A stretch of 15,774 nucleotides of DNA from Gemmataceae bacterium (GTDB lineage Bacteria; Planctomycetota; Planctomycetia; Gemmatales; Gemmataceae). Both the position numbers and the translations under genes were made by a program. The notes below the pieces were generated by a model, which had not been told where the DNA came from, ran no database searches, and saw only the letters and a list, made by a program, of their open reading frames with translations. This document shows, in pieces, positions 1-7,606 of this stretch (its first letter is position 1; every line of letters begins with the position of its first letter). The stretch spans positions 1 to 15,774 of the forward strand of contig SIAL01000026.1 in assembly GCA_009691815.1 (NCBI GenBank), written 5' to 3'.

Positions 1-336
1 GTGGTCAATGGTCTTGGAACGATCCTCGGTCTTCAGGTCAATAAGGCAATCCGGGGCAACAAGGGTTGTTGCTGATTATTAATAGTCCCATAAGGCTAAC
101 AACAAGGCGAGCGGTGGGCGGGACTCAATGATTCTGATTATAAACCGCCACCAAGCAAACAAGAATCAGCGGGCGTTGGCACGGCGCTCACCTGTTGAAT
201 CATTTGTCCGACGCTGACGCCTCCGACTTTTAGGGTTTCGTCGAATCGCCGCGGTCTTCCCTAGGCATAAACCAAGAACGGCATGTGCCGACTTCGTTCA
301 AACCGCCCACCAAGACCCCAAAAATCGCCGCATTGG
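1..336. other. Gene-free left edge of the window
   Basis: I see no gene that can be supported here. Both strands have short open stretches running off the left edge: plus frame 1 is open to a stop at 73-75, and the minus strand is open from about 75 to 1. Each is only about 25 codons, so neither can be called a gene tail with confidence. A small perfect inverted repeat (CGGCA, TG, TGCCG) lies at 279-290, about 47 bp beyond the stop of the neighbouring minus-strand dehydrogenase gene. It has no T-tract, so it is not a clear terminator. Confidence 0.5.
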
Positions 337-1341
337 TTATTCCGCCAAAAGTTCGGGCATGGCGCTTCGAGGTTCTTTGAGGTGGGCCCGATTCACCAAA
401 TTGCGCACCGGTTCACCCAAGAGCAGCCGCCGGGCCTCATCGGCGCCTTTGGTGCGCATTTCCAAAAACCCCTTGTCGGAATAGTAGGCCACATGGGGCG
501 TCAGCAAAATCTTGGGATGGGTTCGAAGGCGCACCGACACAGGTGGCTCGGGGTCGGTCACATCAAGGGCGGCCCCGGCAAGATGGTTTTGATCAAGGGC
601 CTCGACCAAGGCCTCGTTGTCCACGCAGGGACCACGGGCAGTGTTCACCAGATAGGCGGTTGGCTTCATTTTGGCCAAGGTTTTCGCGTTTAAGATATGA
701 TGGGTCTTCGCGGTCAAAGGACAATGTAGGGTAACAAAGTCGGATTTGGCCAAAAGCTCATCAAGCGAATGGGTCTGGGTCAAACCCAAAGCTTTGTCTG
801 TTCCGGGGCGAGCAAAGGGATCGTAATACAGAATATCAAGCCCCATGGGTTTGGCTCGTAAGGCCATGGCGGTGCCGATGCGACCACACCCGATGATACC
901 CAGGGTCCTGCCTCGCATCCTTGGCGCCCCAAAAATCAGCGCGGGCTCCCAGCCGCCGCTCACGATAACATTGTGGTTTTCCACAAGTTTTCGGGGCAAA
1001 GCCAGCAGCATCATAATCGCGTGGTCGGCAACATCCTCGGTTCCATAATCGGGTACATTACAGACCAAAATGCCCCGCTCCCCCGCGGCGGCTAGGTCCA
1101 CATTGTTGAAACCCACACCACAACGAACGATCCCGCGACAGCGGTCCATCTTGGCAATCGCGGCTTGGCCAATCCCAATGTCATGGTACAGTAACAGTGC
1201 GTCCGCTTTGTGCGCATGAGGAACAAACTCTTCATCTCGGGTCAAAGCAAGGGGAGTGATGTCGGCAATATCCCCAAGGAGAGATTTCTCCAATTCAACA
1301 TCGGTGAGATAGTCGGGAACAAGAACCTGATAACGGTGCAT
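337..1341 (-). CDS. CtBP-like NAD-dependent D-2-hydroxyacid dehydrogenase
   Basis: This is a 334-residue cytoplasmic oxidoreductase of the D-isomer-specific 2-hydroxyacid dehydrogenase family, predicted to interconvert a 2-oxoacid and a D-2-hydroxyacid with NAD(H). The Rossmann motif GCGRIG sits at about residues 151-156. The catalytic triad is complete: Arg236 in NTARGP, Glu265 in DPEPP and His283 in TPHVAYYS, with normal spacing. The segment RCGVGFNNVD and the later CNVPDYGTEDVADHA resemble the C-terminal-binding-protein (CtBP) subgroup rather than SerA, and there is no C-terminal ACT domain. The reading frame extends upstream to 1425, but those 28 residues do not look like family sequence. 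The ATG at 1339-1341 (MHRYQVLVPDYL) matches where the family fold begins. No strong Shine-Dalgarno site precedes it. The substrate cannot be told from sequence. It lies downstream of the helicase gene on the same strand, with a 250-bp gap, so co-transcription is doubtful. Confidence 0.88.
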   Translation of the reverse strand: MHRYQVLVPDYLTDVELEKSLLGDIADITPLALTRDEEFVPHAHKADALLLYHDIGIGQAAIAKMDRCRGIVRCGVGFNNVDLAAAGERGILVCNVPDYGTEDVADHAIMMLLALPRKLVENHNVIVSGGWEPALIFGAPRMRGRTLGIIGCGRIGTAMALRAKPMGLDILYYDPFARPGTDKALGLTQTHSLDELLAKSDFVTLHCPLTAKTHHILNAKTLAKMKPTAYLVNTARGPCVDNEALVEALDQNHLAGAALDVTDPEPPVSVRLRTHPKILLTPHVAYYSDKGFLEMRTKGADEARRLLLGEPVRNLVNRAHLKEPRSAMPELLAE

Positions 1342-1448
1342 GGGGGGTCCGGTGGAACGCGAAGGAGGGTGGAAAACCGCCCAGTTGGCGGCATACTCTA
1401 GGGGCCACGCGCAACCCGCCCCCAACGGTTAAGTTAGGATTTGGCGGG

Positions 1449-1464
1449 GCTTGAGAAAAGGCCC
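1449..1464 (+). repeat. 16-bp direct repeat, left copy
   Basis: The sequence gcttgagaaaaggccc is repeated exactly, in the same orientation, at 4039-4054. The two copies bracket the AT-rich helicase gene, 2,590 bp apart. An exact 16-mer pair is uncommon by chance in a window this size, though the core aaaaggccc occurs elsewhere here because of base composition (for example near 6796). It could be a remnant of an integration event or a dispersed intergenic repeat. Confidence 0.45.
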
Positions 1465-1538
1465 AAGTATGCCGATAGACCAGATTCTATTTGTTCAACA
1501 AGCTCGCAACAACCTCCAAGGAAAGAACAATGGAAGAC

Positions 1539-1550
1539 ACCTAATTAGGT
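1539..1550. promoter_or_regulatory. 12-bp perfect palindrome between helicase and dehydrogenase genes
   Basis: ACCTAATTAGGT is a perfect 12-bp palindrome located 42 bp beyond the helicase stop and about 200 bp upstream of the dehydrogenase start. There is no T-tract beside it, so it is not an intrinsic terminator. A dimeric regulator operator is possible but not shown. The rest of 1342-1591 contains nothing I can call. Confidence 0.25.
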
Positions 1551-1591
1551 AGCCTTACAGATTTCCTCATATTCAATAACTAGCCAGAACA

Positions 1592-3787
1592 TCAGATGGA
1601 AAAAATTTGTTTAACTTTTGTATCGTCAATTGCTTTGTGCAACTCTACATCTGCCAACATCCTCTCTACAAACCCAGACGGTTTTCCCACATAGGTAATG
1701 ATTAACTCGTCTCTTGCACGAGTCAAAGCAGCGTAAAGAACCGCCGATTGCCGCCAGAGTTCCCCATCCGGAGTTCCCACCCTAGGATATTTGCCTAAAG
1801 AAAGATCACAGGCAATCACCGTATCGAATTCAAAGCCCTTGACCGCTTCTAATCGGGAAACAACGAGGTTTGCGGCAAGCGTATCACCTTGATCCCGCCA
1901 TTTGTCAAGATCTTCATTTCGTAACAATTCGTGACAGAAAAACCCAAGGCACTCTGCCTCACGCTTAAGGTCGTTTAGAAAATGGACATTCTCACTGACA
2001 ACTGCAACCCGATTGCTGCTGCGAATTTGAACAACATCCAATACCACACGCAAGTGGGTTTCCGTCTTGCATTCGAGTACCACGGGCCGACCTCCGTTAT
2101 ACTCAGAAAGATCGGGATCCATAATTTCGGTCCCCTCGTCATCCTCCTTCGGTGGAAAGGTTACAGGTAGGTTTAAAGCCGCCTTGAGGATCTGCCGCGT
2201 GTTTCGGAAATTTTGTCGCAAAATATCTGCCCGACCCCGAAAGTCAAATCCTCCCTTTCTGCTGTTATGGTGCTTGGGATAAATTTTTTGATTCAGGTCG
2301 CCAACCAAAAAGAAACAGTTGAGTTTTTCTGGATCTGCCACCAACTTACGCAACAATTGCATTTCCAATGTTGAGAAATCCTGAACCTCATCCACAAGAA
2401 CGAAGTCTGTCGAAAAGAGTTGCCGGATTTTGGTCAGATGGGTCGGATTTTCAAAATATTTTGCCGCCCTTGGCGGAAGCCCATCAATGTCACACAGGTC
2501 GCCAACTGCCAGCCATTCCTCCCAGGCTTGCAAAATTTTTAGGCAGATTTCCTTTTGCGATTTTGTAAAAACGACGGAACGGCTCTGGCGATGATCTGTC
2601 AAGTATTGTTCTCGATCCGGTATTTTATAGGCACTCTGGATATAAACCATTTCTTCTCTTAGGTAGCGTCTATCATCGAGTTTCCCGTTTTCATGTGTCC
2701 GGATTTTGCGGATGAATTTCAAGATGGTTTGCTTCGAAAGTTTCTTTTTAATTGGACATTGTCTTGCATTTTGGTCACCAAGCTTCCTATAGAAATCGCT
2801 CCAAGAGATCTCCATCTGCTCCCCGGATCGGTGATCAACAAGTCGAAGTTTTTCCCCCGGTTCGAAATGGCTAACACTTTTTTTGAGAAAATCGTAAAAC
2901 GCCTCGACTTCTAGGTTTTTTGGTTTATTTTCTGGAATTGCCTCCAATGATGATTGAAGCAAGTTGGCCAAAACACGGTTGATAGTAAAGAGCCGGACCA
3001 TTCGGGTTGGATTTTCACGAGCAAGCCGGGCCGCTCGATGAATGAGAATGAGAGTCTTACCAGATCCGGATGCGCCTTGGAGACGGTAGCCACCCTTGTG
3101 ATCAAGAACTACAAACTTTTCTTGAATTTTATTTAAATCGAAACGGTCGATGTTTTGGAGAATGGGTCGGAATTGACGCTGGACTTTCAAAACCGTCCCC
3201 AATTGTACGAAGTGATCCCAATAACCTTTCGTTTCATTAACGAGAGACTCGTACCTCTCCAATTCCTTGAAATCTCGCTCATATTTATCCCGAACCTCAT
3301 CAAACTGTTTGAGGGACTCTCGGATCTCCTTAGCTGACCCTTCCCTGACCTCCTTACGGAACTGATCTAGCTTGCGGTGAACATTCTTGCACCGGGTGTG
3401 AATGTTCTGGCTTCTTACATACACATTCTGAAATACACTTTTTGATAGCGGCCCGTGGATTTGCACATCTTGAAAAAACTTTCTGAGACTGTCTTCAATG
3501 ACCATTACTACATTCCATGCTTCTGGATGTTGCTCTAGTAGATCCTTAATAGGTATTAAAATATTTTGGAGAGTTTTGACATTGTTAAAGTGCCCTGCCC
3601 ACCCTTCCGTCGATATTTGATCAAGTGGTTGCTTTTCCAGATGGTAATAGGAAATAAAATCTTGGACCATACTGTGTCCCCGTTCAATCCAATCGCCGGA
3701 TTGCACATGCTGAACGGGGGGGCCGCCAAGGCTTGAACCCTCACAGTACCGATCACAAATGTCTTCCATATATTTAGCAAAACCCAT
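1592..3787 (-). CDS. UvrD-like superfamily 1 DNA/RNA helicase
   Basis: A 731-residue ATP-dependent helicase with the full superfamily 1 motif set: Walker A GASGSGKT at 238-245, motif Ia around 267-277, Walker B DEVQD at 466-470, motif III VGDLNQ at 495-500, motif IV LRQNFRNT at 523-530, motif V KGFEFD at 650-655 and motif VI YAALTRARDEL at 685-695. DEVQD and motif VI place it with UvrD/Rep-type enzymes. Only about 120 residues separate motifs IV and V, so a large UvrD-like 2B insertion seems absent. The first 220 or so residues belong to no domain I recognise and include a charged, probably coiled-coil stretch (about 130-185). The frame also opens with GTG at 3857-3859, but the ATG at 3785-3787 has a Shine-Dalgarno site, GGGAG, 7 nt upstream, so I chose it. 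No nuclease motif is visible. It is more AT-rich than its neighbours and stands alone, which suggests acquisition. Role (repair, defence or other) is unknown. Confidence 0.9.
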   Translation of the reverse strand: MGFAKYMEDICDRYCEGSSLGGPPVQHVQSGDWIERGHSMVQDFISYYHLEKQPLDQISTEGWAGHFNNVKTLQNILIPIKDLLEQHPEAWNVVMVIEDSLRKFFQDVQIHGPLSKSVFQNVYVRSQNIHTRCKNVHRKLDQFRKEVREGSAKEIRESLKQFDEVRDKYERDFKELERYESLVNETKGYWDHFVQLGTVLKVQRQFRPILQNIDRFDLNKIQEKFVVLDHKGGYRLQGASGSGKTLILIHRAARLARENPTRMVRLFTINRVLANLLQSSLEAIPENKPKNLEVEAFYDFLKKSVSHFEPGEKLRLVDHRSGEQMEISWSDFYRKLGDQNARQCPIKKKLSKQTILKFIRKIRTHENGKLDDRRYLREEMVYIQSAYKIPDREQYLTDHRQSRSVVFTKSQKEICLKILQAWEEWLAVGDLCDIDGLPPRAAKYFENPTHLTKIRQLFSTDFVLVDEVQDFSTLEMQLLRKLVADPEKLNCFFLVGDLNQKIYPKHHNSRKGGFDFRGRADILRQNFRNTRQILKAALNLPVTFPPKEDDEGTEIMDPDLSEYNGGRPVVLECKTETHLRVVLDVVQIRSSNRVAVVSENVHFLNDLKREAECLGFFCHELLRNEDLDKWRDQGDTLAANLVVSRLEAVKGFEFDTVIACDLSLGKYPRVGTPDGELWRQSAVLYAALTRARDELIITYVGKPSGFVERMLADVELHKAIDDTKVKQIFSI

Positions 3788-3972
3788 ACCAATGCTCCCA
3801 CGAAATGGGCCATCAAAAAGACATAAGTTTGGAGTTATTGTACTAGATTCCGATGGCACTTTTCAAGAACTGGGAACCTAGTGCCTTCAGATTCCTTTGG
3901 CCTTTTGTTGTTTCATCCACCCAAAATTCATGGGAAATCTTAACCAGAAATAGTGTTGTTTCTTGGTTGCCA

Positions 3973-3996
3973 AAAAGGCCCGGTCTATTCGATTCG
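3973..3996 (+). repeat. 24-bp direct repeat, copy 1
   Basis: A 24-bp sequence beginning aaaaggcccggtct and ending attcgattcg is repeated exactly at 4046-4069, with start points 73 bp apart. The copies fall in different reading frames, so the repetition is at DNA level rather than a protein repeat. Its function is unknown. Confidence 0.65.
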
Positions 3997-4038
3997 ATCG
4001 ACGCACACCACATCGCCGAGGAACCATCCCCATTGAAT

Positions 4039-4054
4039 GCTTGAGAAAAGGCCC
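4039..4054 (+). repeat. 16-bp direct repeat, right copy
   Basis: Exact match to 1449-1464 in the same orientation. It overlaps the first 9 bases of the second 24-bp repeat copy, so the two repeat families share the core aaaaggccc. Together with the left copy it brackets the helicase gene. Confidence 0.45.
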
Positions 4055-4069
4055 GGTCTATTCGATTCG
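4046..4069 (+). repeat. 24-bp direct repeat, copy 2, with a flanking inverted repeat
   Basis: Exact second copy of the repeat at 3973-3996. In this copy CCGGTC at 4053-4058 can pair with GACCGG at 4073-4078, giving a 6-bp stem with a 14-nt loop. The first copy lacks the matching downstream arm, so the stem is not a conserved part of the repeat. Confidence 0.6.
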
Positions 4070-4189
4070 GGCGACCGGACCCTCGATGACCCAATACTTT
4101 GCCATCGGGTTGCGTTCAATCCCCGACATCTTGCTTTTCCAACCAACCAACCCGCCAATGTGTGATGGCTTTTGTTGACTAGTGACCCG

Positions 4190-4666
4190 TTACTCCCCAC
4201 CCTTACCCAAGGTTCCTTTTTTTCCTTCCACCAACGATTCTTGATAGAACGCTTCCAGCCACTTCCCGTCCCTCTGGACCCAGACCGCCCCCACATGATA
4301 CTTCCCGGAAACCGTTTTTTCTTTGTAAGTGCCTTTAAGGGTCAAGGGGTAATGGACAAGAACCACCCCTTTGGCCATCGAGGTCAGTTTTGCCTTGCCC
4401 ATCCCATACTCCTCTAACCGGTGGTCCGAAAGATTTTTCAACTGCTCCAAGACAGTCAGAGGCCCACCATAGTACGGGGTAATCGCAATATGGTCCACGG
4501 TCATGAGGCCCATGATCCCGTTCTTGTCCCCTTTCACGAATAGCTCGTTGAGGACTTGGATTCCCTTCTCGACCTCCTTATGGCCAGGCAAGTCTTCGGC
4601 AGCCACTTTGCCGATACCCCCTATCCACAGGACCGCAGCCAAGACCAACACACCTTTTGGTTTCAT
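4190..4666 (-). CDS. Small secreted NTF2-like (DUF4440/SnoaL-type) protein
   Basis: A 158-residue exported protein. An N-terminal signal peptide is clear: MKPKGVLVLAAVLWIGGIG, then a likely cleavage near VAA/ED (about residues 22-23). The mature part resembles the DUF4440/SnoaL-like NTF2 fold. It has an N-terminal helix region (VEKGIQVLNELFVKGDKNGIM), a conserved-looking VDHIAITPYYGG segment, and a C-terminal strand GAVWVQRDGKWLEAFYQES, the typical 'R-D-G-K-W' ending of such domains. The family includes small-molecule binding proteins and enzymes, so no reaction can be assigned. The frame is open up to 4726, but the ATG at 4664-4666 has a strong Shine-Dalgarno site (GGGAGG, 6 nt away) and starts the signal peptide. 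It follows the gamma-carbonic-anhydrase gene by 112 bp on the same strand and might be the tail of that operon or separate. Confidence 0.75.
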   Translation of the reverse strand: MKPKGVLVLAAVLWIGGIGKVAAEDLPGHKEVEKGIQVLNELFVKGDKNGIMGLMTVDHIAITPYYGGPLTVLEQLKNLSDHRLEEYGMGKAKLTSMAKGVVLVHYPLTLKGTYKEKTVSGKYHVGAVWVQRDGKWLEAFYQESLVEGKKGTLGKGGE

Positions 4667-4672
4667 CGTAAA

Positions 4673-4678
4673 CCTCCC
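4673..4678 (-). promoter_or_regulatory. Ribosome binding site that fixes the start of the NTF2-like gene
   Basis: On the minus strand GGGAGG lies 6 nt before the ATG at 4664-4666. It is among the strongest Shine-Dalgarno sequences seen in the window and decides against the longer frame beginning at 4726. Confidence 0.7.
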
Positions 4679-4778
4679 AGAAAATAGTTTCCATGCCTCG
4701 CTTAGGCCATAGCCCAATTTCCTCACTAAAGTGGACCGCTATGGAGCCCTTTGCCTTTTTATGGAACCTTGTTAGTTC

Positions 4779-5291
4779 CTAGCCAATTCGCCCCACCTCC
4801 CCGGCGGCATATTTTCCCGCAAGCTCAAAATAGCTTTGGTTGATCCGCCGGATATGGGCGATCTCGGCATCGGTGACCTCGCGGACAATTCGCCCGGGTA
4901 AACCCCGCACCACCGACCTAGGCGGGATTACCCGGTTTTCCGGAACAAGCGTTCCTGCGGCCACCAAACATTCTTCGCCAATGTCACTCCCGTTTAGGAG
5001 TGTTGCTCCCATGCCAATAAGCGAACCTTTGCCTATCCGTTTTCCATGGAGCGTGGCCCGATGCCCCACCACCACCTCGTCCTCAATTTCCATCTGAACG
5101 CCAAAATCGGTGTGAACGATGGTGCCGTCCTGAAGGTTGACCCGCTTGCCCAGCCGGATCGAACCAATATCGCCTCGAATGATAACCAATGGCCAAAGAT
5201 TCACCCCTTCCGCCATGAAAACATCACCTGTGACCAGGGCCGAATCCGCGACAAAGGCGCCTCCCAATTTCCTCATCCACGCTGCGTTCAT
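4779..5291 (-). CDS. Gamma-carbonic-anhydrase-like hexapeptide-repeat protein (YrdA/PaaY type)
   Basis: About 170 residues forming a left-handed beta-helix of the gamma carbonic anhydrase/YrdA group. The core NLWPLVIIRGD is followed by GSIRLGKRVNLQDGTIVH, the family signature. The three zinc-ligand histidines are present with standard spacing: His60 (TIVH), His77 (VVGH) and His82 (LHG). The C-terminal helix (EVTDAEIAHIRRINQSYFELA) is also typical. Many members bind metal, but carbonic anhydrase activity is proven for only some, so the reaction here is a prediction. No signal peptide is seen. The frame could start at a TTG (5316-5318) just 2 nt after the upstream stop, but I prefer the ATG at 5289-5291, which leaves a 29-bp gap. 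Either way it is likely co-transcribed with the hydrolase/NamZ gene. Confidence 0.87.
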   Translation of the reverse strand: MNAAWMRKLGGAFVADSALVTGDVFMAEGVNLWPLVIIRGDIGSIRLGKRVNLQDGTIVHTDFGVQMEIEDEVVVGHRATLHGKRIGKGSLIGMGATLLNGSDIGEECLVAAGTLVPENRVIPPRSVVRGLPGRIVREVTDAEIAHIRRINQSYFELAGKYAAGEVGRIG

Positions 5292-5320
5292 CGAAAGACT
5301 TTCTGTCTGTTGTTTCAAGT

Positions 5321-7591
5321 TTAAGGATAGAGTAAAACACCTTTTCGAACCGCTTCAAACTCAAGAAGGCCCGGTGCAAAACTGGCAAGGATAGCATCAA
5401 GGGGCTTTTGTTCCCTAATCATGGCAAGTGCGGCCTTGTTGACCAAAAGCTTTTCCATTTTCCCAACCTGCCAAATGTCCCCATGCACTTTGCCAAGTGA
5501 CAAGGCCAAGCCGATTCCCAGCTCCATCGGGTCGACTTTTGACCAATCCTCGACGATGATGTCGAGTCCCTGGCAAGGTTTTTTGGCAAACAGACTTGCC
5601 ATCGGGGTTCGGGAATGGGCCATAAAACGGACTCCTTTGATTTTCATAGACTTTAGCGATTCGATAACGGCGAAAGGTTCCATCCACGGGGCGCCTATCC
5701 ATTCAAACGGCCTATCCGTACCCCGACCCACGGAGATGTTTGTAAATTCCAGCATGCCCACTCCCGGATAAAACAGCGCCGCCGGCAGGGATCGTAAATT
5801 GGGCGATGGAGCAATCCATTCCAAACCGGTCTGTTCAAAGGTCATCGCCCTAGTCCACCCTTTCATGGCAATCACTTCGAGGTTAACCTCTGGGAAAGAC
5901 TTTTCTTTGCCGTGGCGATTCAAAGCATAAAGCTTGGCCAATTCGCCCATGGTAAGGCCGTGCCTAGTAGGGATTCGATGAAAGGCCACAAACGATTCCG
6001 CCCCCGGGTCGGTGAGAGGACCACCAATGCGATCCCCCCCTATGGGATTGGGCCGATCCAGCACGATAACAGCAACCCCCGCCTCCGAGCAAGCCTCCAT
6101 TAACAGGCCTAGAGAGCTGGAATAGGTGTAAAAGCGACATCCCGCATCCTGAATATCAAAGACGACCGCGTCCAGCCCCTTGAGTTGTTCCCTGGTCGGC
6201 TTGCGACGGGCACCATAGAGGCTAATTACCGGCAAATCCGTGGCAAGATCCACGGAATCGCCCACCGCCTGATCCAACTCTCCACGAATACCATGTTCCG
6301 GGGAAAAGAGAACTTTTACCGTTACTCCGGGGGCCCGTTGCAAAATGTCAATGGTGGAACGCCCTCGATTGTCCACCCCCGTATGGTTGGTGAGGATGCC
6401 AATTTTTTTCCCTTTTAGGTGGGCAAAGTTTAGTTCTCGCAAAACCATCAATCCCGTTTTTACTTTGGGTTCGACGGGGGTGGGCATCACCATCTTGGCC
6501 GCCTCGGTGGTAATCAAACCCCGGAGGCGTTGCACATCCCCCTTGCCATTGGGGTGGACCCGATGGGAAAGAAAGATCACCGCCGCATCGTGGACGGGAT
6601 CTATCCAAATCGCTGTTCCTGTAAAGCCGGTGTGGCCGAAACTGAGTCTTTTGGAAAACAGTTCTCCCCGATTGAACGAATAGGCAGTGTCCATGTCAAA
6701 GCCATAGGTGCGAAAGCCACCGGGAATCTCACGGGCCATAGTCCATTCCCGAACGGTTTTAGCCGACAAGATCCGCGTCTTTCCCAAGGCACCTTCCGCC
6801 AAAACCATGCGTGCGAAAAGGCCCAAATCGTTGGCGGTGGAAAACAGACCCGCGTGACCCGCCACGCCACCCAACCGAAACGCCCGAGGGTCATGGACCT
6901 GACCACGCATCCACTTGCCTTCGCGCATTTCCGTAGGAGCAACGCGGGCAACCAAAGCGGGATCACTAACCCCAAAAAGGGTCTCTTTCATGCCCAGTGG
7001 AGCAAAAACCGCCTCCTGACAAAACTGATCCAGCGGTTTTCCCGACACCCGGGAAACAACCTCTCCCAAGACGATGTAATTGACATCGCTATAGCGAAAC
7101 TTGGCCCCAAGGGGCGAAATCAACTTGAGTTTGCAAAGGTGAGCAAGCGACTCGGCCCGGTCCCCCTCATACTCTTTCATCGGATTGTCTGCGATCAATC
7201 CCGAGGTGTGCAGTAGCAAATGTTCCAGCGTGATTTGATCCTTGCCAAAGGGGGCAAAGTCGGGCCAATGCTTTACCACCTTGTCGGTCCATCGGATCTT
7301 TCCCCTGTCCACAAGCACCGCAATCGCCGTGGAGGTGGCAATGGGTTTGGTAAGCGAGGCTAGGTCAAAAATCGTCTCGACGGTTAGGGGTTCGACAACT
7401 GGGGCAACGGCCCGATTTCCCCAAGCCTTTTCCAACAAGACCTTTTCTCCCCTTTGCACACGGACAACCACACCGGGGACCTTTTTGGCAGCCACAGCAT
7501 CACCAACAAGGCGATCGATGGTTTGCCCGGGATCCTCCCGCCAAAAAAAAGCAAAAAGGAGCAAACTGGACCATACAAAGATATTTCCCAT
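5321..7591 (-). CDS. Secreted two-domain protein: serine hydrolase (AmiE-like) fused to NamZ exo-N-acetylmuramidase (DUF1343)
   Basis: A 756-residue fusion. Residues about 20-365 are a class C beta-lactamase/PBP-like hydrolase: SLTK at 79-82 (nucleophile Ser79, Lys82), YSD at 167-169, and the HTG box at 320-322. Residues about 375-755 are DUF1343, now called NamZ (glycoside hydrolase family 171). Visible motifs are TNHTGVD, SPEHG (Glu432, the conserved acidic residue), FDIQDAGCRFYTY at 478-490, DRPNP at 512-516 and SPNLRSLPA. NamZ of Bacillus subtilis removes terminal MurNAc from peptidoglycan fragments. Its gene neighbour AmiE, also of the beta-lactamase fold, cleaves the peptide from MurNAc. 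This protein may therefore combine both steps, which is my inference; the first domain could instead be a plain esterase or peptidase. A hydrophobic N-terminus (residues 4-16) suggests export, although it lacks basic residues. It starts at ATG 7589-7591, 15 bp after the sulfatase stop. Confidence 0.9.
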   Translation of the reverse strand: MGNIFVWSSLLLFAFFWREDPGQTIDRLVGDAVAAKKVPGVVVRVQRGEKVLLEKAWGNRAVAPVVEPLTVETIFDLASLTKPIATSTAIAVLVDRGKIRWTDKVVKHWPDFAPFGKDQITLEHLLLHTSGLIADNPMKEYEGDRAESLAHLCKLKLISPLGAKFRYSDVNYIVLGEVVSRVSGKPLDQFCQEAVFAPLGMKETLFGVSDPALVARVAPTEMREGKWMRGQVHDPRAFRLGGVAGHAGLFSTANDLGLFARMVLAEGALGKTRILSAKTVREWTMAREIPGGFRTYGFDMDTAYSFNRGELFSKRLSFGHTGFTGTAIWIDPVHDAAVIFLSHRVHPNGKGDVQRLRGLITTEAAKMVMPTPVEPKVKTGLMVLRELNFAHLKGKKIGILTNHTGVDNRGRSTIDILQRAPGVTVKVLFSPEHGIRGELDQAVGDSVDLATDLPVISLYGARRKPTREQLKGLDAVVFDIQDAGCRFYTYSSSLGLLMEACSEAGVAVIVLDRPNPIGGDRIGGPLTDPGAESFVAFHRIPTRHGLTMGELAKLYALNRHGKEKSFPEVNLEVIAMKGWTRAMTFEQTGLEWIAPSPNLRSLPAALFYPGVGMLEFTNISVGRGTDRPFEWIGAPWMEPFAVIESLKSMKIKGVRFMAHSRTPMASLFAKKPCQGLDIIVEDWSKVDPMELGIGLALSLGKVHGDIWQVGKMEKLLVNKAALAMIREQKPLDAILASFAPGLLEFEAVRKGVLLYP

Positions 7592-7606
7592 GTTTTTTAG
7601 GTTCCT

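Larger units (their letters stand above)
3788..4189. other. Gene-poor interval with repeats upstream of the helicase
   Basis: About 400 bp separate the helicase start from the stop of the NTF2-like gene. Minus-strand reading frames cross it (one from a TTG at about 4094 down to 3843). They start with poor codons, lack family-like sequence, and read the 24-bp repeat in two different frames, so I do not call them genes. The interval holds the repeats at 3973-3996 and 4046-4069 and the right copy of the 16-bp repeat. The helicase promoter must lie here unless it is read through from upstream, but I cannot point to a convincing one. Confidence 0.5.

Noticed and set aside
1..82. Open frames running off the left edge on both strands.
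   Set aside because: Each has only about 25 codons before a stop. The strands cannot be distinguished, so neither can be called the end of a real gene.
1469..1552. A 27-codon plus-strand frame (starting MPIDQILFVQQARNN) preceded by AAAAGG.
   Set aside because: It is very short and without known likeness, and its apparent ribosome site is part of the 16-bp repeat. Not enough to call a gene, though it could be a gene remnant.
3843..4094. A possible 83-codon minus-strand gene just upstream of the helicase.
   Set aside because: It starts with TTG, has no Shine-Dalgarno site, overlaps the repeat region, and the repeated peptide-like stretch SNRPGLF appears in two different frames, which argues for a DNA repeat and not a coding sequence.
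4763..4779. GGAAC/GTTCC inverted repeat at the end of the gamma-carbonic-anhydrase gene as a terminator.
   Set aside because: The stem is only 5 bp and overlaps the stop codon, and no T-run follows on the transcribed strand.
6530..7216. A 228-codon plus-strand frame opposite the serine hydrolase domain.
   Set aside because: The minus strand has intact SLTK/YSD/HTG motifs across this span, and the plus-strand product has no recognisable features.
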